Origin: Trebonia sp963785645
Lineage (GTDB): Bacteria; Actinomycetota; Actinomycetes; Streptosporangiales; Streptosporangiaceae
NCBI GenBank assembly: GCA_963785645.1
Contig: CAWAWG010000005.1
Location: 558,001 to 622,000 of the forward strand
Reading direction: 5' to 3'
Length of the DNA stretch: 64,000 nt
Below the pieces are notes generated by a model, which was given only the letters and a program-made list of their open reading frames with translations, searched no databases and was not told the DNA's origin. Of this stretch, positions 1 to 7,455 are shown one piece after another. The translations under genes and the position numbers were made by a program. How positions within the stretch are numbered: the stretch's first letter is position 1; the number at the start of each line of letters is the position of its first letter.

Positions 1-41
1 CAGAGGGCTCTGAGGGAGACGGCCCCCTGACGATCACGACG

Positions 42-329
42 ATGCGCGAATTCTACGAGCAGCCCGATGAACTTTCGTTCGGCCAAGCCGAGCTGAGCGA
101 CACACCGGTCCCGGCAGGCCCGGCGCTTCGCGTCCACCGGCACCGCCGGACCGATCCAAGCAAGCGCCGGAGCGCGATCGGCGAAGAACTGGTCTGGCTG
201 ATCTGGCCCCCCGAGTCCACCGTTGTCATCGCGATTGCCGTCCGGTGGTTGGAAACCGTATACAGCGAGGCTGGAGTCAAGATCGCCGACGACATGGCGC
301 GCAACTTCCGGGTTGAGCCGCTCGACTAG
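42..329 (+). CDS. hypothetical protein, 95 aa (possibly the 3' part of a longer gene)
   Basis: No family is recognised. The frame is open without a stop back to base 3, so this may be the C-terminal part of a gene that begins before the window rather than a complete 95-residue protein. The middle has a short hydrophobic Trp/Val/Ile-rich stretch (about residues 50-68), too short and too charged at its edges to call a membrane helix with confidence. The start at 42 has only a weak purine-rich run upstream. The opposite strand is also open here, which lowers confidence. Confidence 0.4.
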   Translation: MREFYEQPDELSFGQAELSDTPVPAGPALRVHRHRRTDPSKRRSAIGEELVWLIWPPESTVVIAIAVRWLETVYSEAGVKIADDMARNFRVEPLD

Positions 330-777
330 GGTACGTCAACGTTTTAGGTCAGCAAGATCGTTCAGCCTGTTGGCCCGTCAGAGGGTGCCTCGTGTGATGC
401 GGGCCGCCTCTTATCCCTTTCCCCGTGTGGAGTTGGGCCGACAATAGCCGGGCAATAGCCCAATGCCGTTGGCTTAGAGGAGCGTGATGCTACCGGGGGC
501 CATGTGCCTGACGATATTGGCTGGCAGTGCCATGATCAAGAAATCTTTTTCCTTCCATGTTAATTAAGCAGGTTATAACCTGCTAATCTTCCACGATCAT
601 GGAGTGGGCTGCTCCGATACCGGACAGAACGGGCACGGTACGGCTTCCGGCACAGTCGGCGGACCGCCTAAGTTAACGGCATTGGGCAATAGCCGACTCA
701 ACTCCACACAGACGGCAGCCGTTCCCTGGCCGAAGAGAATGCGTCTCGCGGGAGGCGGAATCCGGTCATGTCGGGCG
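330..777. other. intergenic region without a recognisable gene
   Basis: No frame in this stretch resembles a known protein. It is less GC-rich than its surroundings and holds the nested inverted repeats described at 530-602. It lies between a plus-strand gene and the 3' end of the minus-strand M56 protease gene, so it is a convergent intergenic region. Confidence 0.5.
530..602. repeat. nested inverted repeats (terminator or operator)
   Basis: The outer arms are CCATGATC at 530-537 and GATCATGG at 595-602. Inside lies a perfect 18-bp palindrome at 567-584 (AGCAGGTTATAACCTGCT). The location between convergent genes favours a transcription terminator, while the inner palindrome also looks like a repressor site. 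The CATGATC ends recur on two other intergenic hairpins (33348-33417 and 63473-63518). Confidence 0.55.
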
Positions 778-2001
778 CTAGGCGGGCTGGCCCTGGGCTA
801 GTTCTATTAGCTGGTGCAGGTTGCGTGCGGTTTCCAGGGCCGAGGCGCCGGAGACGGCTACGAGGACGATCGCGGCGGCCAGCAGCAGGAGACGGAGGCG
901 GGGCGGCGGGGCGAGCAGGGCGGCGACGCGGCGCGGGACCGGGCCGGCTCCGCGCAGGGTGACACGGGGCAGGTTCAGGCCGGCCAGGTTCCCACGGGAC
1001 CGGTTTACCCGGGGCAGGCCGACCCGGGACCGGTCTGCGCGGGACGAGTTCTCCCGGGGCAGCTTCGCGCCGAACAGGCCCGCACGGGACAGCTTCGCAC
1101 GGTGCTTCGGGACAACACCGTGCTTCCGGACAACACGGTGCCTTCTGACGACACGGTGCCTTCTGACAACACTGTGCCTTCTGACAACACGGTGCCCGTC
1201 CTCCCGAGGGACGTTGTCCTCCTGGGTAGTCGCTTGGCCCTCTTGGGTGATGAGGCCGAGGGCGCTGATGGCGGCGTCGCGGTCGGGCGGGGCCGCGGAG
1301 GTCGCCAGGGCGGCGCGGGCGATGGCGCGGGCCGCGAGGGCACGGTCGCCCGCCTGGGCCGCCGCTCGCTCGTCGGCCCAGCGTTCCACCGTGTAGCCGG
1401 CCTGCGTGGCAACCGGCCGCAGGAGCGGGTTGGCGGCCGCGGCCAGGCGCGCGACCGAGGTGAAGAGATAGTGCGAGCCCTGGGCGTGCGAGCGCTCGTG
1501 GGCGAGCAGGACGGCGCGCTCGCTGGCGGAAAGGGCACGCAGCATGCCCTGGGTGATGACGATCCGGCACGGCCAGCCGGGCACGGTGTAGGCATCGGCG
1601 GCACTGTCTTCGGTCACCACCACCTGGCCCGCGCCCGGCAGGCCGCTCGCGTGACGGTGCGCGGCGAGGATCGCCCGGCCGCGCTGCCACCCGGCCCGGG
1701 CCATGGCCACGGCCGCGATCACGAGCAGGGCGCCGGCCACGATCGCGACCGGAAGCGAGACGGCATCACCGCGGGCGATCACCGGCCTTGAAAGGTGCCC
1801 GGCGGCGTCGACAATAGGGATCCTGACCAGCGCGGACAGCGCCAGCAGGCCGAGGACCAGGCTGGAGGCGAGGGCCAGGGTCAGCGCGCTGGCCGCGAGC
1901 AGCCACGTGGCGGCGGCGGGCGGCAGCCGGTCGGCCAGCGGACGGGCCGCGAGGGCGGCGAACGCCGGGAGGATAAGCGGGAGGTAGACGGCGACTTGCA
2001 C
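778..2001 (-). CDS. M56 family metalloprotease, BlaR1/MecR1-like membrane protein
   Basis: A 407-residue membrane zinc protease. N-terminal hydrophobic helices are followed by the HExxH motif in LLAHERSHAQGSH, and the downstream VERWADERAAA supplies the expected third zinc ligand. A last hydrophobic helix lies near the C-terminus. In this family the protease senses a signal and leads to inactivation of the partner BlaI/MecI repressor, which is encoded one base upstream here. I chose the GTG at 2001 because it directly follows the repressor stop; a longer frame to 2118 overlaps the repressor. About 100 residues before the last helix are degenerate 6- and 5-residue repeats (DNA 976-1200), not part of the usual family core. 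There is no penicillin-binding sensor domain, so the signal is unknown. Confidence 0.85.
   Translation of the reverse strand: MQVAVYLPLILPAFAALAARPLADRLPPAAATWLLAASALTLALASSLVLGLLALSALVRIPIVDAAGHLSRPVIARGDAVSLPVAIVAGALLVIAAVAMARAGWQRGRAILAAHRHASGLPGAGQVVVTEDSAADAYTVPGWPCRIVITQGMLRALSASERAVLLAHERSHAQGSHYLFTSVARLAAAANPLLRPVATQAGYTVERWADERAAAQAGDRALAARAIARAALATSAAPPDRDAAISALGLITQEGQATTQEDNVPREDGHRVVRRHSVVRRHRVVRRHRVVRKHGVVPKHRAKLSRAGLFGAKLPRENSSRADRSRVGLPRVNRSRGNLAGLNLPRVTLRGAGPVPRRVAALLAPPPRLRLLLLAAAIVLVAVSGASALETARNLHQLIELAQGQPA
976..1200. repeat. degenerate 15-bp and 18-bp tandem repeats inside the M56 gene
   Basis: From about 976 to 1100 a 15-bp unit (GTTCNCCCGGGACAG-like) is repeated about eight times with drift. 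From about 1105 to 1200 an 18-bp unit (CACGGTGCCTTCTGACAA) is repeated five times. Both periods preserve the reading frame. The 18-bp unit matches the family found at 13747-13818 and 19105-19248. Confidence 0.8.
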
Positions 2002-2002
2002 G

Positions 2003-2470
2003 TCAGCCGCCGCGGTCCATGTTCGTGGCGTCCAGGTTCGTGGCGTCCAGGTTCGCGGCGTCCAGGTTCGTGGCGTCCAGGTTGGGGTCGGCGAGCATGC
2101 GGCGCAGCAGTTCTTCATCGCGGCCGGAGAGCGAGGAGACGAACCGGGCGAGGACTGCCTCCCGGTCCGCTTCTTCGTCCAGGACGCGGGCCATCCGGCG
2201 GGCGGCCAGGCCCGGCGAGTCGGCGACCGGCGCGTACAGGTAGGCGCGGCCCGACTTGTGCCGCTCGAGAACGCCCTTGGCGTGCAGCCGGGAGAGGATC
2301 GTCACCACCGTGGTATAGGCGAGGTCGCCGCCGATCAGCTCCCTGACCTCGCCCGGCGACAGCGCGGACCCGCGGCGCTGCAGTACGTCGAGGACCGCCG
2401 CCTCAAGTTCGCCGGCCCCGCGCCGACCAGGCCCGGGTGCCGCGTCGGCGTGATCAGCTCCATCGCGCAT
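2003..2470 (-). CDS. BlaI/MecI/CopY family transcriptional repressor
   Basis: A 155-residue winged-helix repressor. The segment AYTTVVTILSRLHAKG (about residues 50-66) is the recognition helix typical of the BlaI/MecI family, and RHKSGRAYLY is the wing. The C-terminal half carries the leucine-rich dimerisation and cleavage region. The last 25 residues are an unusual NLDAT pentapeptide array encoded by four exact or near-exact 15-bp units. The stop codon sits one base before the GTG of the M56 protease gene, so the two are one transcription unit. Upstream lies the inverted repeat at 2503-2518, a likely autoregulatory site. The family regulates beta-lactamase, copper or cell-envelope stress genes; which one applies here is not visible. 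Confidence 0.9.
   Translation of the reverse strand: MRDGADHADAAPGPGRRGAGELEAAVLDVLQRRGSALSPGEVRELIGGDLAYTTVVTILSRLHAKGVLERHKSGRAYLYAPVADSPGLAARRMARVLDEEADREAVLARFVSSLSGRDEELLRRMLADPNLDATNLDAANLDATNLDATNMDRGG
2021..2080 (-). repeat. four tandem 15-bp repeats encoding LDATN
   Basis: Four consecutive copies of GTTCGTGGCGTCCAG (one with T to C at the sixth base) lie at the 3' end of the BlaI-like gene. On the coding strand they read as the pentapeptide LDATN/LDAAN. Too few units are present to build a pentapeptide-repeat beta-helix. Confidence 0.9.
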
Positions 2471-2502
2471 CGGCCGCCATCCGCTCCTTCCGTCGGCTAT
2501 CC

Positions 2503-2518
2503 TCTACGAGTCTGTAGA
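2503..2518. promoter_or_regulatory. putative BlaI-family operator
   Basis: A perfect inverted repeat TCTAC-N6-GTAGA lies about 33 bp upstream of the repressor start. BlaI/MecI repressors bind TACA/TGTA-containing dyads in their own promoters, so an autoregulatory site is expected here. A further GTAG half-site lies at 2524-2527. Confidence 0.6.
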
Positions 2519-2684
2519 AATTGTAGCGCGCCGGCGCCGGCAAGCCCCGTGGTTGGCTGACCCAATCGGGCGATAGTGTGGTCGGTCGGCAGCCTGCGAC
2601 CGCTGGTACGTGGCCGGCCAAAGTCAGCGGTATTCGTTCGGATGAAACCGTTTTTTACCCTGGATCACGGAAAGAGAGGCGCTC

Positions 2685-4366
2685 ATGTCGGCCCACCTCA
2701 CATATCTCGAGGCGGTCGTCACCGGCCTCATCCAGGGCGTAACCGAGCTCTTCCCCGTCTCCAGCCTGGGGCATAACGTGCTGCTCCCGGCGCTGATCGG
2801 CGGCAGCTGGGCGAACGCGCTGAACGTGTCCGCGCCGAACTCGCCGTACCTGGCGTTCATCGTGGGGCTGCACGTGGCGACGGCGATCGCGATGATCGCG
2901 TACTTCTGGCGGGACTGGCTGCGGATCGTGCGCGGGTTCGTTTCCTCACTGCGGACGCGGGCGGTTACCACGCCGGACGAGCGGCTGGCCTGGCTGATCA
3001 TCCTGGGGACGATCCCGGTGGGCATCGTGGGAGTGGTCCTCCAGAAGGAGGTCACCAAGGTGCTGGCCAAGCCGGAGCTGGCGGCATTCTTCCTCGCCGT
3101 CAACGGGATCATCCTGCTGGTCAGCGAGCGGATGCGGCGGTCCAGGGACGCGATGACCGCTGGCGCGGCGCCGGTGCCGGCCGCGGCTGGGCCCGTCGGG
3201 GCCGGCGGTCAGGCCATCCGGCCTGACGGGCCGGGCTGGGGCGGCAGCCACCGGGTTCCCGATGGACCGGTTCCCAACGGACCGGGTGTTCCCGGCGCCC
3301 CGGGCGGGCCCGGGCAGGGCTGGGCGCCCGGCGGACGCCCAGCCGGGCCGGCGGGCGGCCGGGGGCCGATGGACGGCCGGGGGCCGGCGGGCCCGGGCCT
3401 GAGGGCTGGTCACAGCAGCCGCGCCAGCAGCAGTGGCAGGGGCCCGATCCGCGGTACGGGCAGGACGATGACCAGCAGTACCCGGGGAACGGCGCCCGGG
3501 GACAGGACGGGTACGGACGGCAGCAGCCGGGGCAGCCCCGCTACGGGCAGGATCAGCCGGGCCAGGATCAGCCGGGGCAGGGTCGGTACGGGCAGGCACA
3601 ACCGCAGTTCAACCCGCGGCAGCCCGGGCAGCCCGGGTACGGGCAGCCGCAGCAAGGGCAGCCGCAGGACAGGCAGCCCCAGCCCGGGCAGGGACAGTAC
3701 GGCCAGGGACAGTACGGGCGGGGGCGGCACGGGCAGGATCCGCGGGACGGGCAGTCCGGCCAGTCCGGCTGGCAGCCGATTGGCGAACCGACGCGCGCTC
3801 TCGACCCGCGCGATCCGCGGGTCGCGCCGGGCCAGCAGCAGCGGCCCCCGGGACGGCACGCGGCCGGGCCGGCCGGACGGGTCGGGCCCGCTGGGCAGCA
3901 CGAGGTGGGCGGGCAGGGGCCCGGTCAGCCGGGCGCCGACGGCGGCCCGGCGGACCCGGCGGTGGCCGCGGACCAGCGGCTGTCCGCCATGGGGTGGAAG
4001 CGGGCGGTCGTCGTCGGGGGCGCGCAGATCCTCGCGCTGCTGCCCGGCATCAGCCGTGACGGCATCGTCACCGTGGCCGGGATGCAGCGCGGGCTCACCC
4101 GTCAGGACGCGGTGCGGTTCTCGTTCCTGCTGTCCGCGCCGGTGATCCTGGCGGCGGGCGTGCTGAAGGCAAAGGACCTGACCGGGCCGCTCAGCGCGGG
4201 TATCCACGGGCCGATCATCGTCGGGTCGCTGATCTCAGGAATCGGCGCCTACGTGTCCATTCGGTTCCTGACGAAGTACTTCAGCGAGGACAAGTCGCTG
4301 AATCCGTTCGGGATCTACTGTCTGATCGCCGGGCTCGGGTCGCTCGCATACCTGGTGCTGAAGTAA
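2685..4366 (+). CDS. uppP: undecaprenyl-diphosphatase with long inserted linker, frameshifted
   Basis: A membrane enzyme that dephosphorylates undecaprenyl diphosphate to recycle the peptidoglycan lipid carrier. The N-terminal half shows QGVTE and PVSSLGH, and the C-terminal half shows LPGISRDG and the following helices, so both active-site repeats are present. Normal family length is about 270-290 residues. Here the halves are separated by about 270 residues of Gly/Pro/Gln/Tyr-rich sequence (DNA about 3160-3975). The first half and the start of the linker are read in the frame of 2685. The Gln-rich linker and second half are in the -1 frame, with the switch near 3380-3400 in a G-rich run, so one base appears to be missing. 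This may be a sequencing error or a true mutation. The start ATG has a purine-rich ribosome site (AAAGAGAGGCGC) before it. Confidence 0.85.
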
Positions 4367-4459
4367 AAGAAAGGTACCTAGCGGGCATGCACGGAGGGAC
4401 GCAGCGTTCACTCCGCACCGGTCGCCGCACGACGGCGCCGCCCAGCCAGAGATTTCGAA

Positions 4460-4507
4460 GATAGTGGATAGCCCTGCACGTTCTGGCTTATAAAACTATC
4501 CACTATC
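4460..4507. terminator. hairpin downstream of uppP
   Basis: Perfect 12-bp arms GATAGTGGATAG (4460-4471) and CTATCCACTATC (4496-4507) enclose a 24-base loop about 95 bp after the uppP stop. A terminator is the simplest reading; an operator for the following small gene is possible. Confidence 0.5.
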
Positions 4508-4710
4508 ATGCGTTCCCCCGGCCCTACGCTGCGATATGACCGGATTGCCCGACTTGCGGCGGGCGGTGGGCGAGTTTTCCATGATGCGTCCGCCGAGCAC
4601 TGTGCATAATCCTCTCCGGGCACTTATTGCCCGGGGGAACGGACTCTGGCCGTAAGGGAATCACGGGCATACCATGGGCCTAATAAACGTCTCGTCGCAG
4701 AACGAAGGCG

Positions 4711-5055
4711 ATGGCCATGGGCCGTGAATACCTTTCGCCCGAAGAAGCCGACTCCTGGGGTGAGTTCCGCGCCCGGCTTGAGTTCGAGCAGGCCAGCTCC
4801 GGTAGTCCGCTGACGCCGCTGTGGCGGATCGTCAGCGGATCGCTATTCGGGGTCATGCTTTTCATCTGCGCCTACGCGTTCCAGGACGGGCACTGGTGGC
4901 TGTGGCTGGGCTGGCTCTCGCTGCTCGGCGTCCTCGGTGTGCTGGCCGCGCGAGCGGTCGAACGGGCGGACCGGCGGCGGGCACGGGCGGTTGAACTCGG
5001 GCGGATGCACGACGCCTGGAACGAACACCTGGAACGCCGCAGTCCGACGTTGTAG
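4711..5055 (+). CDS. small two-helix membrane protein, hypothetical
   Basis: A 114-residue protein of unknown function. Two hydrophobic segments (about residues 45-62 and 66-82) suggest a hairpin in the membrane. Both termini are charged and Arg-rich, the C-terminal tail especially, so they are likely cytoplasmic. An alternative start two codons downstream (4717) is equally plausible. It stands alone between the uppP hairpin and the 3' end of the convergent acyltransferase gene. Confidence 0.7.
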   Translation: MAMGREYLSPEEADSWGEFRARLEFEQASSGSPLTPLWRIVSGSLFGVMLFICAYAFQDGHWWLWLGWLSLLGVLGVLAARAVERADRRRARAVELGRMHDAWNEHLERRSPTL

Positions 5056-5128
5056 CCGCGGCCGGTGTCAGGCGCGGACGACCAGGCCGGACTCGCAGGC
5101 GATGACGACAAGCGGCGCTATTTACCCC

Positions 5129-6250
5129 TCAAACTCGGTGTATGTCCGCGGCCACCTCCGACGCGGGGTCTTCCGCCGTGGAGTTTTCCGCCGTGATCCA
5201 GGCGTCGATGCGCTGCCACCAGTCGTACAGCCAGGTGACCTGGGTGTCCCGGCTGGCCGGGCGGGGGACGTCGGCCGCGGGCACGCGCCACCAGCGGGCG
5301 CGGACCTCCATGTCGGCCCGCAGGCTGCGCCACACGTCACGGACGCTGACCAGGCGGTCAAGGCCGGTGTGGGCCACGAAGATCACGTCGGCCTGCGGGC
5401 AGGCGGCGATCGCGGCGAGCGCGCCGTTGGCGTGCGGCGGGAGCACATTGGGCATCGCGGCCGCGCGGTCCGCCAGGTCGGGGCGGCCGCGCCGGCGCAG
5501 GCGGTCGATGGACCGGCGCCAGCGGTACGGGGTCCAGTTGCCGCCCTCGGGGAAGAGGGCCAGCGCGCCGCGCGCGTCAAGGCTGGCCGCGAGCCGGCGA
5601 ATCTGCTCGACCTGACGGGGGTCAGCCGTCTCCGTTCTGCGTCCCCGATTTGTTTGCGACTTTGGTTTTGCTTTCGCGCGGCGCAGGAATGCGTTCGGGA
5701 CGCGGTTGGCCAGGATGTCCACGCTCGGGTCGAGTTGCAGGGTGGCCTTCATGACGACGCGCGGGCGCCGTTCGCACACGCTGAGCAGGTGGTGGATCAG
5801 CAGCAGCGAATCGCCGGGACCCGCGTGGCGACTGAGCACAATAAGCGGGCGGTCGCTGCCCGGGCTTTCTTCCGGCGGGCCGGTCACCGTGACGCTCAGC
5901 CCGCACGCCCCGCCCGCCACCCGGTAGATCAGGTCAAGGAGCCACTTCATGACGGCGTAGTGGCGGGCTTGGTACGGTTCGGTGTCAAGCCGGCCGCCGA
6001 ATCCGCTCACGATCCACAGACAGAGGGAGACGGTCAGCGCAGCCGTCTCCCCGGCCGACCAGACCAGCCCGAGCCACGCTACCCGCAGCAGACGCGAGTG
6101 GCGCTCGCGTCCGGGTCGGGTCTGGCGGCTTATCAGGTTGAAGGCGGCCGTGAGCAGGGCGACGACCGGGGTCAGCACGGCGAGGGCGCCGGCGATCACG
6201 ACCACGAGCGGCACCAGGAGCAGGCGGCGGATCGGCGTGGGCGGCAACAT
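5129..6250 (-). CDS. PlsC-like 1-acylglycerol-3-phosphate acyltransferase family protein
   Basis: A 373-residue membrane-anchored acyltransferase. Two N-terminal hydrophobic stretches precede the catalytic H-x4-D box (SRHAGPGDS) and the FPEG substrate box (LFPEGGNW), both diagnostic of the PlsC/LPLAT superfamily that acylates lysophosphatidate or related lipids. It starts 19 bp after the stop of the patatin-like phospholipase gene on the same strand, so the two probably form one operon coupling acyl-chain removal and re-acylation. It is longer than housekeeping PlsC (about 240 aa) because of the N-terminal membrane region. The substrate is not determinable. Confidence 0.85.
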   Translation of the reverse strand: MLPPTPIRRLLLVPLVVVIAGALAVLTPVVALLTAAFNLISRQTRPGRERHSRLLRVAWLGLVWSAGETAALTVSLCLWIVSGFGGRLDTEPYQARHYAVMKWLLDLIYRVAGGACGLSVTVTGPPEESPGSDRPLIVLSRHAGPGDSLLLIHHLLSVCERRPRVVMKATLQLDPSVDILANRVPNAFLRRAKAKPKSQTNRGRRTETADPRQVEQIRRLAASLDARGALALFPEGGNWTPYRWRRSIDRLRRRGRPDLADRAAAMPNVLPPHANGALAAIAACPQADVIFVAHTGLDRLVSVRDVWRSLRADMEVRARWWRVPAADVPRPASRDTQVTWLYDWWQRIDAWITAENSTAEDPASEVAADIHRV

Positions 6251-6269
6251 CGGCGGCTCCCGTTGACGG

Positions 6270-7097
6270 TCAGCGACGGTCGCTTACCTGGGACAGATAG
6301 CCGGCCGACGCTACGTAGGAACGTTCAATGCTGGTACTTACCTGTTTTCTGCCGCGATAACGGAATTGCCGCAAACCCGGGGGGAGTTGCTCGCCGCCGG
6401 TTGGCAGGACGTGGACCTGCACACCGGGCGGGAGGGCGGACATTTCCTCGTGAAAGCGGTGCCGGCGCGCGATCTCGAACGCGACCAGGCCCACCTCCCA
6501 GGGCCTGGTCGGGACCGGGAGCGGGCTCTCGATCCGGCCGACATGCAGCACGTAGACGACGGTGGCGCCGAGTGCGACCGCACGGCCGACGGGGATGGAG
6601 TGGACGAGGCCGCCGTCGAAATAGTGAGCGCCGTCGATCTCGACCGGGGGCAGCAGGCCGGGCACCGCGCACGAAGCCATGACGGCCGGGATGAGCGGGC
6701 CGCTGCTGAACCAGCGCGCCGTCGCGTTCTCGATGCTGGCCGCGACGCAGTGGAACGGCAGCGTCAGGTCCGTGAAGTCCCTGGCGGGGAGGGAGTCGGC
6801 GAGGAGCTTGTGCAGCGGTTCGATGGCGTGCAGGTGGGTGCCGGAACGCACCAGCCGGACCGCCCGGCCCAGCAGGGTCTCGCTGAACACCACGCCGAGA
6901 GACTCGCCTTGCCACAGGTTGGCCAGCCGGTCCGCCGCCTGGTCCGGGTCGGCGGCGACGAAGACGCCGTTCACCGCCCCGATGGAGGTGCCGACAACGA
7001 TGTCGGGCCGTACCCCGGCCTCCACGAGCGCCCGGAGCATGCCGACCTCGTGTGCGCCGAGCAGCCCGCCGCCGCCGAGTACGAATGCAGTCGTCAC
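6270..7097 (-). CDS. patatin-like phospholipase
   Basis: A 275-residue serine lipid hydrolase with a Ser-Asp dyad. The oxyanion-hole motif GGGGLLG is at residue 8, the nucleophile elbow GTSIG at about residue 37, and the DGG motif with the catalytic Asp at about residue 165. It has no signal peptide, so it acts in the cytoplasm or at the inner membrane face. It is the first gene of a two-gene unit with the downstream PlsC-like acyltransferase. The family hydrolyses phospholipids or acylglycerols. Confidence 0.9.
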   Translation of the reverse strand: MTTAFVLGGGGLLGAHEVGMLRALVEAGVRPDIVVGTSIGAVNGVFVAADPDQAADRLANLWQGESLGVVFSETLLGRAVRLVRSGTHLHAIEPLHKLLADSLPARDFTDLTLPFHCVAASIENATARWFSSGPLIPAVMASCAVPGLLPPVEIDGAHYFDGGLVHSIPVGRAVALGATVVYVLHVGRIESPLPVPTRPWEVGLVAFEIARRHRFHEEMSALPPGVQVHVLPTGGEQLPPGLRQFRYRGRKQVSTSIERSYVASAGYLSQVSDRR

Positions 7098-7455
7098 CTA
7101 TCGCAGGCTAACGGACACCGTTGGCCAGCGGGGACGGTAGTTCTCGCGCCCGCCGCATCCGGGCGGGAGGCGGCGGGCAGGCAGCTTGGCACCGGTGTTC
7201 GCATATCTGGGCATAACTTGGACATATCCGCCGATGTTACGCTCTTCGATTTTTTCGTAATATCTCGGCATTTCTAGTGGGGCTCGTGTTACCGTGACAA
7301 GCCGTACAAGCAAATTCATAACGATGGTTGATTACGCCCGGGGGGGTCTCGGCCACCGCCGAGCCAGCGACGTTGCGGCAACCGGCGCCTGGCTGCAAAA
7401 GCCTGCGCGGCGGATGGACAGGCGCCTCCCTCGTGCTTGTCCAGTGTGAGGCGCT
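7098..7455. other. divergent promoter region between the lipid operon and the conservon
   Basis: The 358-bp gap separates divergently read genes, so it must carry both promoters. An AT-rich stretch around 7225-7275 is the likely promoter-bearing part. I see no convincing dyad operator and no additional gene. Confidence 0.5.

Noticed and set aside
2002..2118. Longer N-terminus for the M56 protease starting at 2118
   Set aside because: The extra residues are the repeat-rich 3' end of the repressor gene read out of frame; the GTG at 2001 follows the repressor stop directly.
3400..4145. Ser/Arg/Gly-rich C-terminus for uppP in the first frame
   Set aside because: The -1 frame gives a Gln/Gly/Pro linker followed by the true UppP second half, so the Ser/Arg-rich reading is a shadow.
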